A stretch of 64,000 bases of DNA, from contig NC_087393.1 in assembly GCF_963675165.1 (NCBI RefSeq), forward strand, positions 1 through 64,000, in the 5' to 3' direction. The notes beneath the pieces are model-generated. The model did not search any database, was not told the DNA's origin, and saw nothing but the letters and a program-made list of their open reading frames with translations. The position numbers and the translations under genes were made by a program. Origin of the DNA: Halichondria panicea. Lineage: Eukaryota > Porifera > Demospongiae > Suberitida > Halichondriidae. Of this stretch, positions 1 to 11,099 are shown piece after piece; within the stretch, counting starts at the first letter, position 1, and each line of letters opens with the position of its first letter.

Positions 1-865
1 CTAACCCTAACCCTAACCCTAACCCTAACCCTAACCCTAACCCTAACCCTAACCCTAACCCTAACCCTAACCCTAACCCTAACCCTAACCCTAACCCTAA
101 CCCTAACCCTAACCCTAACCCTAACCCTAACCCTAACCCTAACCCTAACCCTAACCCTAACCCTAACCCTAACCCTAACCCTAACCCTAACCCTAACCCT
201 AACCCTAACCCTAACCCTAACCCTAACCCTAACCCTAACCCTAACCCTAACCCTAACCCTAACCCTAACCCTAACCCTAACCCTAACCCTAACCCTAACC
301 CTAACCCTAACCCTAACCCTAACCCTAACCCTAACCCTAACCCTAACCCTAACCCTAACCCTAACCCTAACCCTAACCCTAACCCTAACCCTAACCCTAA
401 CCCTAACCCTAACCCTAACCCTAACCCTAACCCTAACCCTAACCCTAACCCTAACCCTAACCCTAACCCTAACCCTAACCCTAACCCTAACCCTAACCCT
501 AACCCTAACCCTAACCCTAACCCTAACCCTAACCCTAACCCTAACCCTAACCCTAACCCTAACCCTAACCCTAACCCTAACCCTAACCCTAACCCTAACC
601 CTAACCCTAACCCTAACCCTAACCCTAACCCTAACCCTAACCCTAACCCTAACCCTAACCCTAACCCTAACCCTAACCCTAACCCTAACCCTAACCCTAA
701 CCCTAACCCTAACCCTAACCCTAACCCTAACCCTAACCCTAACCCTAACCCTAACCCTAACCCTAACCCTAACCCTAACCCTAACCCTAACCCTAACCCT
801 AACCCTAACCCTAACCCTAACCCTAACCCTAACCTAACCCTAACCCTAACCCTAACCCTAACCCT
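1..865. repeat. Telomere, (CCCTAA)n
   Basis: About 144 tandem CCCTAA units run from the first base. The C-rich strand reads 5' to 3' away from the end, as expected at a left chromosome terminus. One unit near 833 has lost a C (CCTAA), just before the array stops, which is typical of the older, internal side of a telomere. The TTAGGG type is the ancestral metazoan repeat. Confidence 0.98.
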
Positions 866-3810
866 AGCTGTTGTTAGAGTACTTAACCACAACTCTAGCT
901 GTTGTTAGAGTACTTAACCACAACTCTAGCTGTTGTTAGAGTACTTAACCACAACTCTAGCTGTTGTTAGAGTACTTAACCACAACTCTAGCTGTTGTTA
1001 GAGTACTTAACCACAACTCTAGCTGTTGTTAGAGTACTTAACCACAACTCTAGCTGTTGTTAGAGTACTTAACCACAACTCTAGCTGTTGTTAGAGTACT
1101 TAACCACAACTCTAGCTGTTGTTAGAGTACTTAACCACAACTCTAGCTGTTGTTAGAGTACTTAACCACAACTCTAGCTGTTGTTAGAGTACTTAACCAC
1201 AACTCTAGCTGTTGTTAGAGTACTTAACCACAACTCTAGCTGTTGTTAGAGTACTTAACCACAACTCTAGCTGTTGTTAGAGTACTTAACCACAACTCTA
1301 GCTGTTGTTAGAGTACTTAACCACAACTCTAGCTGTTGTTAGAGTACTTAACCACAACTCTAGCTGTTGTTAGAGTACTTAACCACAACTCTAGCTGTTG
1401 TTAGAGTACTTAACCACAACTCTAGCTGTTGTTAGAGTACTTAACCACAACTCTAGCTGTTGTTAGAGTACTTAACCACAACTCTAGCTGTTGTTAGAGT
1501 ACTTAACCACAACTCTAGCTGTTGTTAGAGTACTTAACCACAACTCTAGCTGTTGTTAGAGTACTTAACCACAACTCTAGCTGTTGTTAGAGTACTTAAC
1601 CACAACTCTAGCTGTTGTTAGAGTACTTAACCACAACTCTAGCTGTTGTTAGAGTACTTAACCACAACTCTAGCTGTTGTTAGAGTACTTAACCACAACT
1701 CTAGCTGTTGTTAGAGTACTTAACCACAACTCTAGCTGTTGTTAGAGTACTTAACCACAACTCTAGCTGTTGTTAGAGTACTTAACCACAACTCTAGCTG
1801 TTGTTAGAGTACTTAACCACAACTCTAGCTGTTGTTAGAGTACTTAACCACAACTCTAGCTGTTGTTAGAGTACTTAACCACAACTCTAGCTGTTGTTAG
1901 AGTACTTAACCACAACTCTAGCTGTTGTTAGAGTACTTAACCACAACTCTAGCTGTTGTTAGAGTACTTAACCACAACTCTAGCTGTTGTTAGAGTACTT
2001 AACCACAACTCTAGCTGTTGTTAGAGTACTTAACCACAACTCTAGCTGTTGTTAGAGTACTTAACCACAACTCTAGCTGTTGTTAGAGTACTTAACCACA
2101 ACTCTAGCTGTTGTTAGAGTACTTAACCACAACTCTAGCTGTTGTTAGAGTACTTAACCACAACTCTAGCTGTTGTTAGAGTACTTAACCACAACTCTAG
2201 CTGTTGTTAGAGTACTTAACCACAACTCTAGCTGTTGTTAGAGTACTTAACCACAACTCTAGCTGTTGTTAGAGTACTTAACCACAACTCTAGCTGTTGT
2301 TAGAGTACTTAACCACAACTCTAGCTGTTGTTAGAGTACTTAACCACAACTCTAGCTGTTGTTAGAGTACTTAACCACAACTCTAGCTGTTGTTAGAGTA
2401 CTTAACCACAACTCTAGCTGTTGTTAGAGTACTTAACCACAACTCTAGCTGTTGTTAGAGTACTTAACCACAACTCTAGCTGTTGTTAGAGTACTTAACC
2501 ACAACTCTAGCTGTTGTTAGAGTACTTAACCACAACTCTAGCTGTTGTTAGAGTACTTAACCACAACTCTAGCTGTTGTTAGAGTACTTAACCACAACTC
2601 TAGCTGTTGTTAGAGTACTTAACCACAACTCTAGCTGTTGTTAGAGTACTTAACCACAACTCTAGCTGTTGTTAGAGTACTTAACCACAACTCTAGCTGT
2701 TGTTAGAGTACTTAACCACAACTCTAGCTGTTGTTAGAGTACTTAACCACAACTCTAGCTGTTGTTAGAGTACTTAACCACAACTCTAGCTGTTGTTAGA
2801 GTACTTAACCACAACTCTAGCTGTTGTTAGAGTACTTAACCACAACTCTAGCTGTTGTTAGAGTACTTAACCACAACTCTAGCTGTTGTTAGAGTACTTA
2901 ACCACAACTCTAGCTGTTGTTAGAGTACTTAACCACAACTCTAGCTGTTGTTAGAGTACTTAACCACAACTCTAGCTGTTGTTAGAGTACTTAACCACAA
3001 CTCTAGCTGTTGTTAGAGTACTTAACCACAACTCTAGCTGTTGTTAGAGTACTTAACCACAACTCTAGCTGTTGTTAGAGTACTTAACCACAACTCTAGC
3101 TGTTGTTAGAGTACTTAACCACAACTCTAGCTGTTGTTAGAGTACTTAACCACAACTCTAGCTGTTGTTAGAGTACTTAACCACAACTCTAGCTGTTGTT
3201 AGAGTACTTAACCACAACTCTAGCTGTTGTTAGAGTACTTAACCACAACTCTAGCTGTTGTTAGAGTACTTAACCACAACTCTAGCTGTTGTTAGAGTAC
3301 TTAACCACAACTCTAGCTGTTGTTAGAGTACTTAACCACAACTCTAGCTGTTGTTAGAGTACTTAACCACAACTCTAGCTGTTGTTAGAGTACTTAACCA
3401 CAACTCTAGCTGTTGTTAGAGTACTTAACCACAACTCTAGCTGTTGTTAGAGTACTTAACCACAACTCTAGCTGTTGTTAGAGTACTTAACCACAACTCT
3501 AGCTGTTGTTAGAGTACTTAACCACAACTCTAGCTGTTGTTAGAGTACTTAACCACAACTCTAGCTGTTGTTAGAGTACTTAACCACAACTCTAGCTGTT
3601 GTTAGAGTACTTAACCACAACTCTAGCTGTTGTTAGAGTACTTAACCACAACTCTAGCTGTTGTTAGAGTACTTAACCACAACTCTAGCTGTTGTTAGAG
3701 TACTTAACCACAACTCTAGCTGTTGTTAGAGTACTTAACCACAACTCTAGCTGTTGTTAGAGTACTTAACCACAACTCTAGCTGTTGTTAGAGTACTTAA
3801 CCACAACTCT
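866..3810. repeat. 31-bp subtelomeric satellite, 95 units
   Basis: Starts directly at the last telomeric repeat. The unit begins AGCTGTTGTTAGAGTACTTA and continues ACCACAACTCT. Units starting at 866 and 3811 are 2945 bp apart, exactly 95 x 31. I saw no substitution between copies by eye. The unit has weak dyad symmetry around AGTACT (GTTGT on the left, ACAAC on the right) and contains telomere-like TTAACC. No ORF crosses it. The homogeneity suggests recent amplification or strong conversion. Confidence 0.97.
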
Positions 3811-4148
3811 AGCTCAAGTACTTTACCGCACACTCTAGCCAACTTTCCCACCCTCAGCCACGCCCACCCTCCTCCCTTTTTGCTCACTCTCTTTTATAGC
3901 AGATGATGGCAATATTTCAGTACTTATGGTTTCTAAATTCCATAGCATATCTACTTTGGCTTCCTTTGGCTTCCTCTACTGCACTGAGGTACTACTTTTA
4001 CTTTACTTAAAATACAAACTTTTAATAAGCTACTACCTTCTGCACTTGTTTTCATTAATTGCAAAACAACTTTGACTGACTTCACTTTTTTTTTCAGCAA
4101 ACCACTATTAACAAAACAACTTTTTTTTCACTTAAACCAGCAAATACT
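3811..4148. other. AT-rich spacer between satellites
   Basis: Single-copy AT- and pyrimidine-rich DNA linking the 31-bp satellite to the 126-bp array. The first few bases still resemble the satellite (AGCT, then CAAGTACTT). No gene or RNA is recognised. Confidence 0.6.
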
Positions 4149-4660
4149 GCACTAATAAAGCTAACCTACTTTTGTCTTTTCATCATCAAGCACTACTTAA
4201 GCTTATAAGCAAAACCACTTTTTTCTTTTCTTTTCATGTTTTACTGCACTTTTTTCTTCACTAAAACAAACAATGCACTAATAAAGCTAACCTACTTTTG
4301 TCTTTTCATCATCAAGCACTACTTAAGCTTATAAGCAAAACCACTTTTTTCTTTTCTTTTCATGTTTTACTGCACTTTTTTCTTCACTAAAACAAACAAT
4401 GCACTAATAAAGCTAACCTACTTTTGTCTTTTCATCATCAAGCACTACTTAAGCTTATAAGCAAAACCACTTTTTTCTTTTCTTTTCATGTTTTACTGCA
4501 CTTTTTTCTTCACTAAAACAAACAATGCACTAATAAAGCTAACCTACTTTTGTCTTTTCATCATCAAGCACTACTTAAGCTTATAAGCAAAACCACTTTT
4601 TTCTTTTCTTTTCATGTTTTACTGCACTTTTTTCTTCACTAAAACAAACAATGCACTAAG
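4149..4660. repeat. 126-bp tandem repeat, about 4 copies
   Basis: The landmark GCACTAATAAAGCTAACC recurs at 4149, 4275, 4401 and 4527 with a partial copy at 4653, a constant period of 126. Units are T-rich on the plus strand and near-identical. No coding potential is seen. Confidence 0.93.
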
Positions 4661-4679
4661 CAAAACCACTAATTTATTG

Positions 4680-5840
4680 TAAGGCTCCCTGTCAGAAGCT
4701 GGCTAAACCAGCAAATGAAATATTGCACACTATTTGCTCTCCCTTTTTGCCTAATGTTTTTTAGATTAGGGCGTGCAAGGCTCCCCGTCAGAAGCTGGCT
4801 AAACCAGCAAATGAAATATTGCACACTATTTGCTCTCCCTTTTTGCCTAATGTTTTTTAGATTAGGGCGTGCAAGGCTCCCCGTCAGAAGCTGGCTAAAC
4901 CAGCAAATGAAATATTGCACACTATTTGCTCTCCCTTTTTGCCTAATGTTTTTTAGATTAGGGCGTGCAAGGCTCCCCGTCAGAAGCTGGCTAAACCAGC
5001 AAATGAAATATTGCACACTATTTAAATACGGGCTCTCCCTTTTTGCCTAATTTTTTTAGATTAGGGCGTGCAAGGCTCCCCGTCAGAAGCTGGCTAAACC
5101 AGCAAATGAAATATTGCACACTATTTAAATACGGGCTCTCCCTTTTTGCCTAATTTTTTTAGATTAGGGCGTGCAAGGCTCCCCGTCAGAAGCTGGCTAA
5201 ACCAGCAAATGAAATATTGCACACTATTTAAATACGGGCTCTCCCTTTTTGCCTAATTTTTTTAGATTAGGGCGTGCAAGGCTCCCCGTCAGAAGCTGGC
5301 TAAACCAGCAAATGAAATATTGCACACTATTTAAATACGGGCTCTCCCTTTTTGCCTAATTTTTTTAGATTAGGGCGTGCAAGGCTCCCCGTCAGAAGCT
5401 GGCTAAACCAGCAAATGAAATATTGCACACTATTTAAATACGGGCTCTCCCTTTTTGCCTAATTTTTTTAGATTAGGGCGTGCAAGGCTCCCCGTCAGAA
5501 GCTGGCTAAACCAGCAAATGAAATATTGCACACTATTTAAATACGGGCTCTCCCTTTTTGCCTAATTTTTTTAGATTAGGGCGTGCAAGGCTCCCCGTCA
5601 GAAGCTGGCTAAACCAGCAAATGAAATATTGCACACTATTTGCTCTCCCTTTTTGCCTAATTTTTTTTAGATTAGGGCGTGCAAGGCTCCCCGTCAGAAG
5701 CTGGCTAAACCAGCAAATGACTCCCTTTTTGCCTAATTTTTTTTAGATTAGGGCGTGCAAGGCTCCCCGTCAGAAGCTGGCTAAACCAGCAAATGAAATA
5801 TTGCACACTATTTAAACACGGGCTTGCCTAATTTTTTTAG
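4680..5840. repeat. 96/103-bp tandem satellite, about 12 copies
   Basis: The landmark ATGAAATATTGCACAC recurs at 4715, 4811, 4907 and 5003 (96 apart), then 5106, 5209, 5312, 5415, 5518 and 5621 (103 apart), with degenerate copies near 5718 and 5793. The 103-bp form carries a 7-bp insertion after CACTATT. Each unit has a small perfect stem, GCTGG-CTAAA-CCAGC. ORFs of 60-115 codons here exist only because the unit length is divisible by three and I treat them as non-coding. Confidence 0.93.
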
Positions 5841-6840
5841 ATAGCAGGCAAAACCAGCAAATAAATTATTGCACACTATAATGATGCTAGTCATCTTAAT
5901 TGTATGTACAGCATGATATGTTTTACCTCCTTCTTTTTTAATTGTCTCGAATGAGCAAAAACATAATCACACTATTTACGACTAACGTTTGGCCTGGAGT
6001 CTCCTCTTGATACTTGGTGTTTCTTGATACTTGGCGTCTTTGATGTCTCTTAATATTCTGATGCTCTTGTCTGTAAGAAAAAAAATACTGATTTAACTTA
6101 AGAATTTTATTTACCTAAAAAAAAGTGTTGAGCTGTTTTTGAACTTAATACACGCGCCAGGAGAAGAATCGAGGCTAATTACTACCAGTCTCGATTTCAG
6201 GCCGCGACAAAAAATAAAAAGCTGCCATAGCAGGCGGCTTACATACACACAAGCTACAAGCTAAAGCCAGCGCTCAGCTGTAGGAGGCTTGAAGCTGACA
6301 TTGGGAAGCTGACATTGGTAGGATTGAAGCTGGTAGGCAGCTATACCAACACTTAGACACTGACCTGACACAAGCTACTTCGATCAGGCAATTAAGCTAA
6401 CACAAAGCCAGTGCTAGCTAACACAAAGCTCTACAAACCTTATAGCTTGGAGCAGTACTGGGTTAGGTAGAGGAGATCTGATGGACATAGAGGCTGCTGG
6501 GTTCCTCAGTAGAGTATAGAGAAGGTAGAAGAGAACTTGAGGTAGAGCAGAGGTAGAAGAGGCTGAATAATGAGCTAGACTGCTGGGTTGCTAGTTAAAC
6601 TAAAATCGTTCTCACTAAGGTTTCTCCAGCATTACCTTACATGGTAGTACATCACATTCCATATTACAGAGTCTTGGCAAGGTTTCTCCAGCATTACCTT
6701 ACATGGTAGTACATTACATTCCATATTACAAGAGTTTAAAGGTTCATAACTGTCAACACATTCAGATGACTAATAAAGATTAATGTACTAAATTGCTGTA
6801 TAAATCATTGAAATTGCGGCACAAGTTCATAATGAATTAG
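5841..6840. other. Subtelomeric transition, mostly single copy
   Basis: No convincing gene. It holds a partial inverted motif around 6165-6205 (ATCGAGGC and CTCGATTTCAGGCC) related to palindromes seen later in the window, several AGCT-rich stretches, and a direct duplication of about 50 bp (AAGGTTTCTCCAGCATTACC at about 6618 and 6680). Confidence 0.55.
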
Positions 6841-9800
6841 CATACACTCGCTTTGGTTGTTCCACCCTAATTACTGTACACCCCTAGAGAGTACAGAACA
6901 AGGTAAACAGTGAACAGTAAGGTATCATGTCTCAGAACAACATAGAAGGACATGTGGCATGCTCGGTACGATCATGTAGCTATTCTGCTGTCCAATCACC
7001 AGTAAGTGTCATTGCGCCCTCTGTTCCGGTTTATAAATCCCAGGGTCACAGCTAGTCCCTAAGGCAGGGCCTAGCACAGGCTCTACATCACCCTGAGGCA
7101 TGATCCCAACTGTACAAAGCTCTAATCAGTACTAACCTAGATACAAAGATAATGGGCCACCTGCCATGCACACAAGCTCAAAGCTATTTTATAATTAACA
7201 CACAGTAACTTACCCACTGGAATAGGTAGCACTCAATGGAGGTTTCCTCCTGTTCAGATGATGGAGTGGTTGGTTGATCCATTGTATGGTGGTACTCCCT
7301 CCGTTGCACATGAAGAGAGAGAGAGGGATAGAATAGTCACCCATACACCACACAGCTACAAGCATAAGCACAGCATACACTCGCCTTGGTTGTACCACCC
7401 TAATTACTGTACACCCCTAGAGAGTACAGAACAAGGTAAACAGTAAACAGTTAGGTATCATGTCTCAGAACAATATAGAACCTGTGCCAGGACATGTGGC
7501 ATGCTCGGTACGATCGGGTCATGACAACGTAGCTATTCTGTTTCATTCCTGTCCAATTACCAGTAAGTGTCATTGCGCCCCCACTGGGCAGTATTGCTCT
7601 GTTCCGATTTCTAAATCCCCTGCCTTCAGGGCTACCGATACCGCAACGCGATGGCAGGATCCCAAAAGCAAGGAATCTAGAAATCAAACAGAGGCTATAC
7701 TGTCAAGTTTTCCCAAAGGTAAGGATCGCTCAAGACGCTCGACTTGCTGATCATACAACAGGTCAACAGGGTCACAGCTAGTCCCTAAGGCAGGGCCTAG
7801 CACAGGCTCTACATCACCCTGAGGCATGATCCCAACTGTACAAAGCTCTAATCAGTACTAACCTAGATACAAAGATAATGGGCAACCTGCCATGCACACA
7901 AGCTCAAAGTTATTTTATAATTAACCTTACCCACTGGAATAGGTAGCACTCAATGGAGGTCTCCTCCTGTTCAAGTGGCAGGATGATGGAGTGGTTGGTT
8001 GGTCCATTCTATGGTGGTACTCCCTCCGTTGCACATGAAGAGAGAGAGAGAGGGATAGAATAGTCACCCATACACCACACAGCTACAAGCATAAGCACAG
8101 CATACACTCGTACCACCCTAATTACTGTACACCCCTAGAGAGTACAGAACAAGGTAAACAGTAAACAGTTAGGTATCATGTCTCAGAACAATATAAAACC
8201 TGTGCCAGGACATGTGGCATGCTCGGTACGATCGGGTCATGACAACGTAGCTAATCTGCTTCATTCCTGTCCAATCACCAGTAAGTGTCATTGCGCCCCC
8301 ACTGGGCAGTATTGCTCTGTTCCGATTTCTAAATCCCCTGCCTTCAGGGCTACCGATACCGCAACGCGATGGCAGGATCCCAAAAGCAAGGAATCTAGAA
8401 ATCGAACAGAGGCTATACTGTCAAGTTTTCCCAAAGGTAAGGATCGCTCAAGACGCTCGACTTGCTGATCATACAACAGGTCAACAGGGTCACAGCTAGT
8501 CCCTAAGGCAGGGCCTAGCACAGGCTCTACATCACCCTGAGGCATGATCCCAACTGTACAAAGCTCTAATCAGTACTAACATAGATACAAAGATAATGGG
8601 CCACCTGCCATTATTTTATAATTAACACACAGTAACTTACCCACTGGAATAGGTAGGAGGTCTCCTCCTGTTCAAGTGGCAGGATGATGGAGTGGTTGGT
8701 TGGTCCATTCTATGGTGGTACTACCTCCGTTGCACATGAAGAGAGAGAGAGGGATAGAATAGTCACCCATACACCACACAGCTACAAGCATAAGCACTCG
8801 TACCACCCTAATCACTGTACACCCCTAGAGAGTACAGAACAAGGTAAACAGTGAACAGTTAGGTATCATGTCTCAGAACAACATAGAACCTGTGCCAGGA
8901 CATGTGGCATGCTCGGTACGATCGGGTCATGACAACGTAGCTATCCTGTATCATTCCTGTCCAATCACCAGTAAGTGTCATTGCACCCCCACTGGGCAGT
9001 ATTGCTCTGTTCCGATTTCTAAATCCCATGCCTTCAGGGCTACCGATACTGCAACGCGATGGCAGGATCCCAAAAGCAAGGAATCTAGAAATCGAACAGA
9101 GGCTATACTGTCAAGTTTTCCCAAAGGTAAGGATCGCTCAAGACGCTCGACTTGCTGATCATACAACAGGTCAACAGGATCACAGCTAGTCCCTAAGGCA
9201 GGGCCTAGCACAGGCTCTACATCACCCTGAGGCAAGCTCTAATCAGTACTAACCTAGATACAAAGCCACCTGCCATGCACACAAGCTCAAAGTTATTTTA
9301 TAATTAACACACAGTAACTTACCCACTGGAATAGGTAGCACTCAATGGAGGTCTCCTCCTGTTCAAGTGGCAGGAGTGGTTGGTTGGTCCATTCTATGGT
9401 GGTACTCCCTCCGTTGCACATGAAGAGAGAGAGAGAGAGGGATAGAATAGTCACCCATACACCACACAGCTACAAGCATAAGCACAGCATACACCCTAAT
9501 TACTGTACACCCCTAGAGAGTACAGAACAAGGTAAACAGTGAACAGTTAGGTATCATGTCTCAGAACAACATAGAATCTGTGCCAGGACATGTGGCATGC
9601 TCGGTACGATCGGGTCATGACAACGTAGCTATTCTGCATCATTCCTGTCCAATCACCAGTAAGTGTCATTGCGCTCCCACTGGGCAGTATTGCTCTGTTC
9701 CGATTTCTAAATCCCATGCCTTCAGGGCTACCGATACCGCAACGCGATGGCAGGATCCCAAAAGCAAGGAATCTAGAAATCGAACAGAGGCTATACTGTC

Positions 9801-10900
9801 AAGTTTTCCCAAAAGTAAGGATCGCTCAAGACGCTCGACTTGCTGATCATACAACAGGTCAACAGGGTCACAGCTAGTCCCTAAGGCAGGGCCTAGCACA
9901 GGCTCTACATCACTCTGAGGCATGATCCCAACTGTACAAAGCTCTAATCAGTACTAACCTAGATACAAAGATAATGGGCCACCTGCCATGCACACAAGCT
10001 CAAAGTTATTTTATAATTAACACACAGTAACTTACCCACTGGAATAGGTAGGAGGTCTCCTCCTGTTCAAGTGGCAGGATGATGGAGTGGTTGGTTGGTC
10101 CATTCTATGGTGGTACTCCCTCCGTTGCACATGAAGAGAGAGAGAGGGATAGAATAGTCACCCATACACCACACAGCATACACTCGCCTTGGTGGTTGTA
10201 CCACCCTAATTACTGTACACCCCTAGAGAGTACAGAACAAGGTAAACAGTAAACAGTTAGGTATCATGTCTCAGAACAACATAGAACCTGTGCCAGGACA
10301 TGTGGCATGCTCGGTACGATCGGGTCATGACAACGTAGCTATTCTGCCTCATTCCTGTCCAATCACCATTAAGTATCATTGCGCCCCCACTGGGCAGTAT
10401 TGCTCTGTTCCGATTTCTAAATCCCATGCCTTCAGGGCTACCGATACCGCAACGCGATGGCAGAATCCCAAAAACAAGGAATCTAGAAATCGAACAGATG
10501 CTATACTGTCAAGTTTTCCCAAAGGTAAGGATCGCTCAAGACGCTCGACTTGCTGATCATACAACAGGTCAACAGAGTCACAGCTAGTCCCTAAGGCAGG
10601 GCCTAGCACAGGCTCTACATCACCCTGAGGCATGATCCCAACTGTACAACGCTCTAATCAGTACTAACCTAGATACAAAGATAATCCATGCACACAAGCT
10701 CAAAGCTATTTAATAATAATATTAACACACAGTAACTTACCCACTGGAATAGGTAGCACTCTCTCCTCCTGTTCAAGTGGCAGGATGATGGAGTGGTTGG
10801 TTGGTCCATTGTATGGTGGTACTCCCTCCGTTGCAGAGAGAGGGATAGAGTAGCCATCATGCTGCCATACACGTACACAGCTACAAGCATATTTAAAGCG
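6841..10900. repeat. Subtelomeric 690-718 bp repeat family with embedded ORF
   Basis: Five long units and one degraded unit. The ATG of a 96-codon plus-strand ORF recurs at 7460, 8178, 8868, 9556 and 10266 (spacings 718, 690, 688, 710). The copy at about 6930 keeps the start but has lost most of the ORF by internal deletion. The ORF begins MSQNN and ends RSRRSTC. An opposite-strand 85-codon ORF (starts at 8545, 9235, 9923 and 10633) overlaps it and is broken in the 7460 copy by a CAA/CGA difference. Units also carry a short variable GA run. No protein family is recognised. Most differences between copies change the plus-strand amino acid, which argues against purifying selection. Either a recombining subtelomeric repeat or copies of a decayed gene or element fragment. 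Confidence 0.9.
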
Positions 10901-11099
10901 CAGCACTCATAGTAAGTGGGCGGGGCTATTCTTTGGGACAAAGGGCGACTCATTCATGAGACTACTATATCATATGCAGGCATGCATGTGGGACAAAGGA
11001 CGACTCATTCATGAGACTACTATCATGCAGGCATGCATGATTCCACTATAATTAATGATTAATTAATGGCAAAATTATTTTTATTATATTAATGGCAAA
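10901..11099. other. Junction between the two long repeat families
   Basis: Contains a direct duplication (GACTCATTCATGAGACTACT, twice, near 10947 and 11001) separated by GCAGGCATGCATG palindromic motifs, then AT-rich DNA. No gene is seen. Confidence 0.5.

Noticed and set aside
4669-5746. 60-115 codon ORFs (YFICWFSQLLTGSLARPNL repeats)
   Set aside because: Produced by satellite units whose length (96 bp) is divisible by three; they break when the period becomes 103.
866-5840. CRISPR array
   Set aside because: Contiguous tandem satellites without unique spacers, at a eukaryotic telomere.
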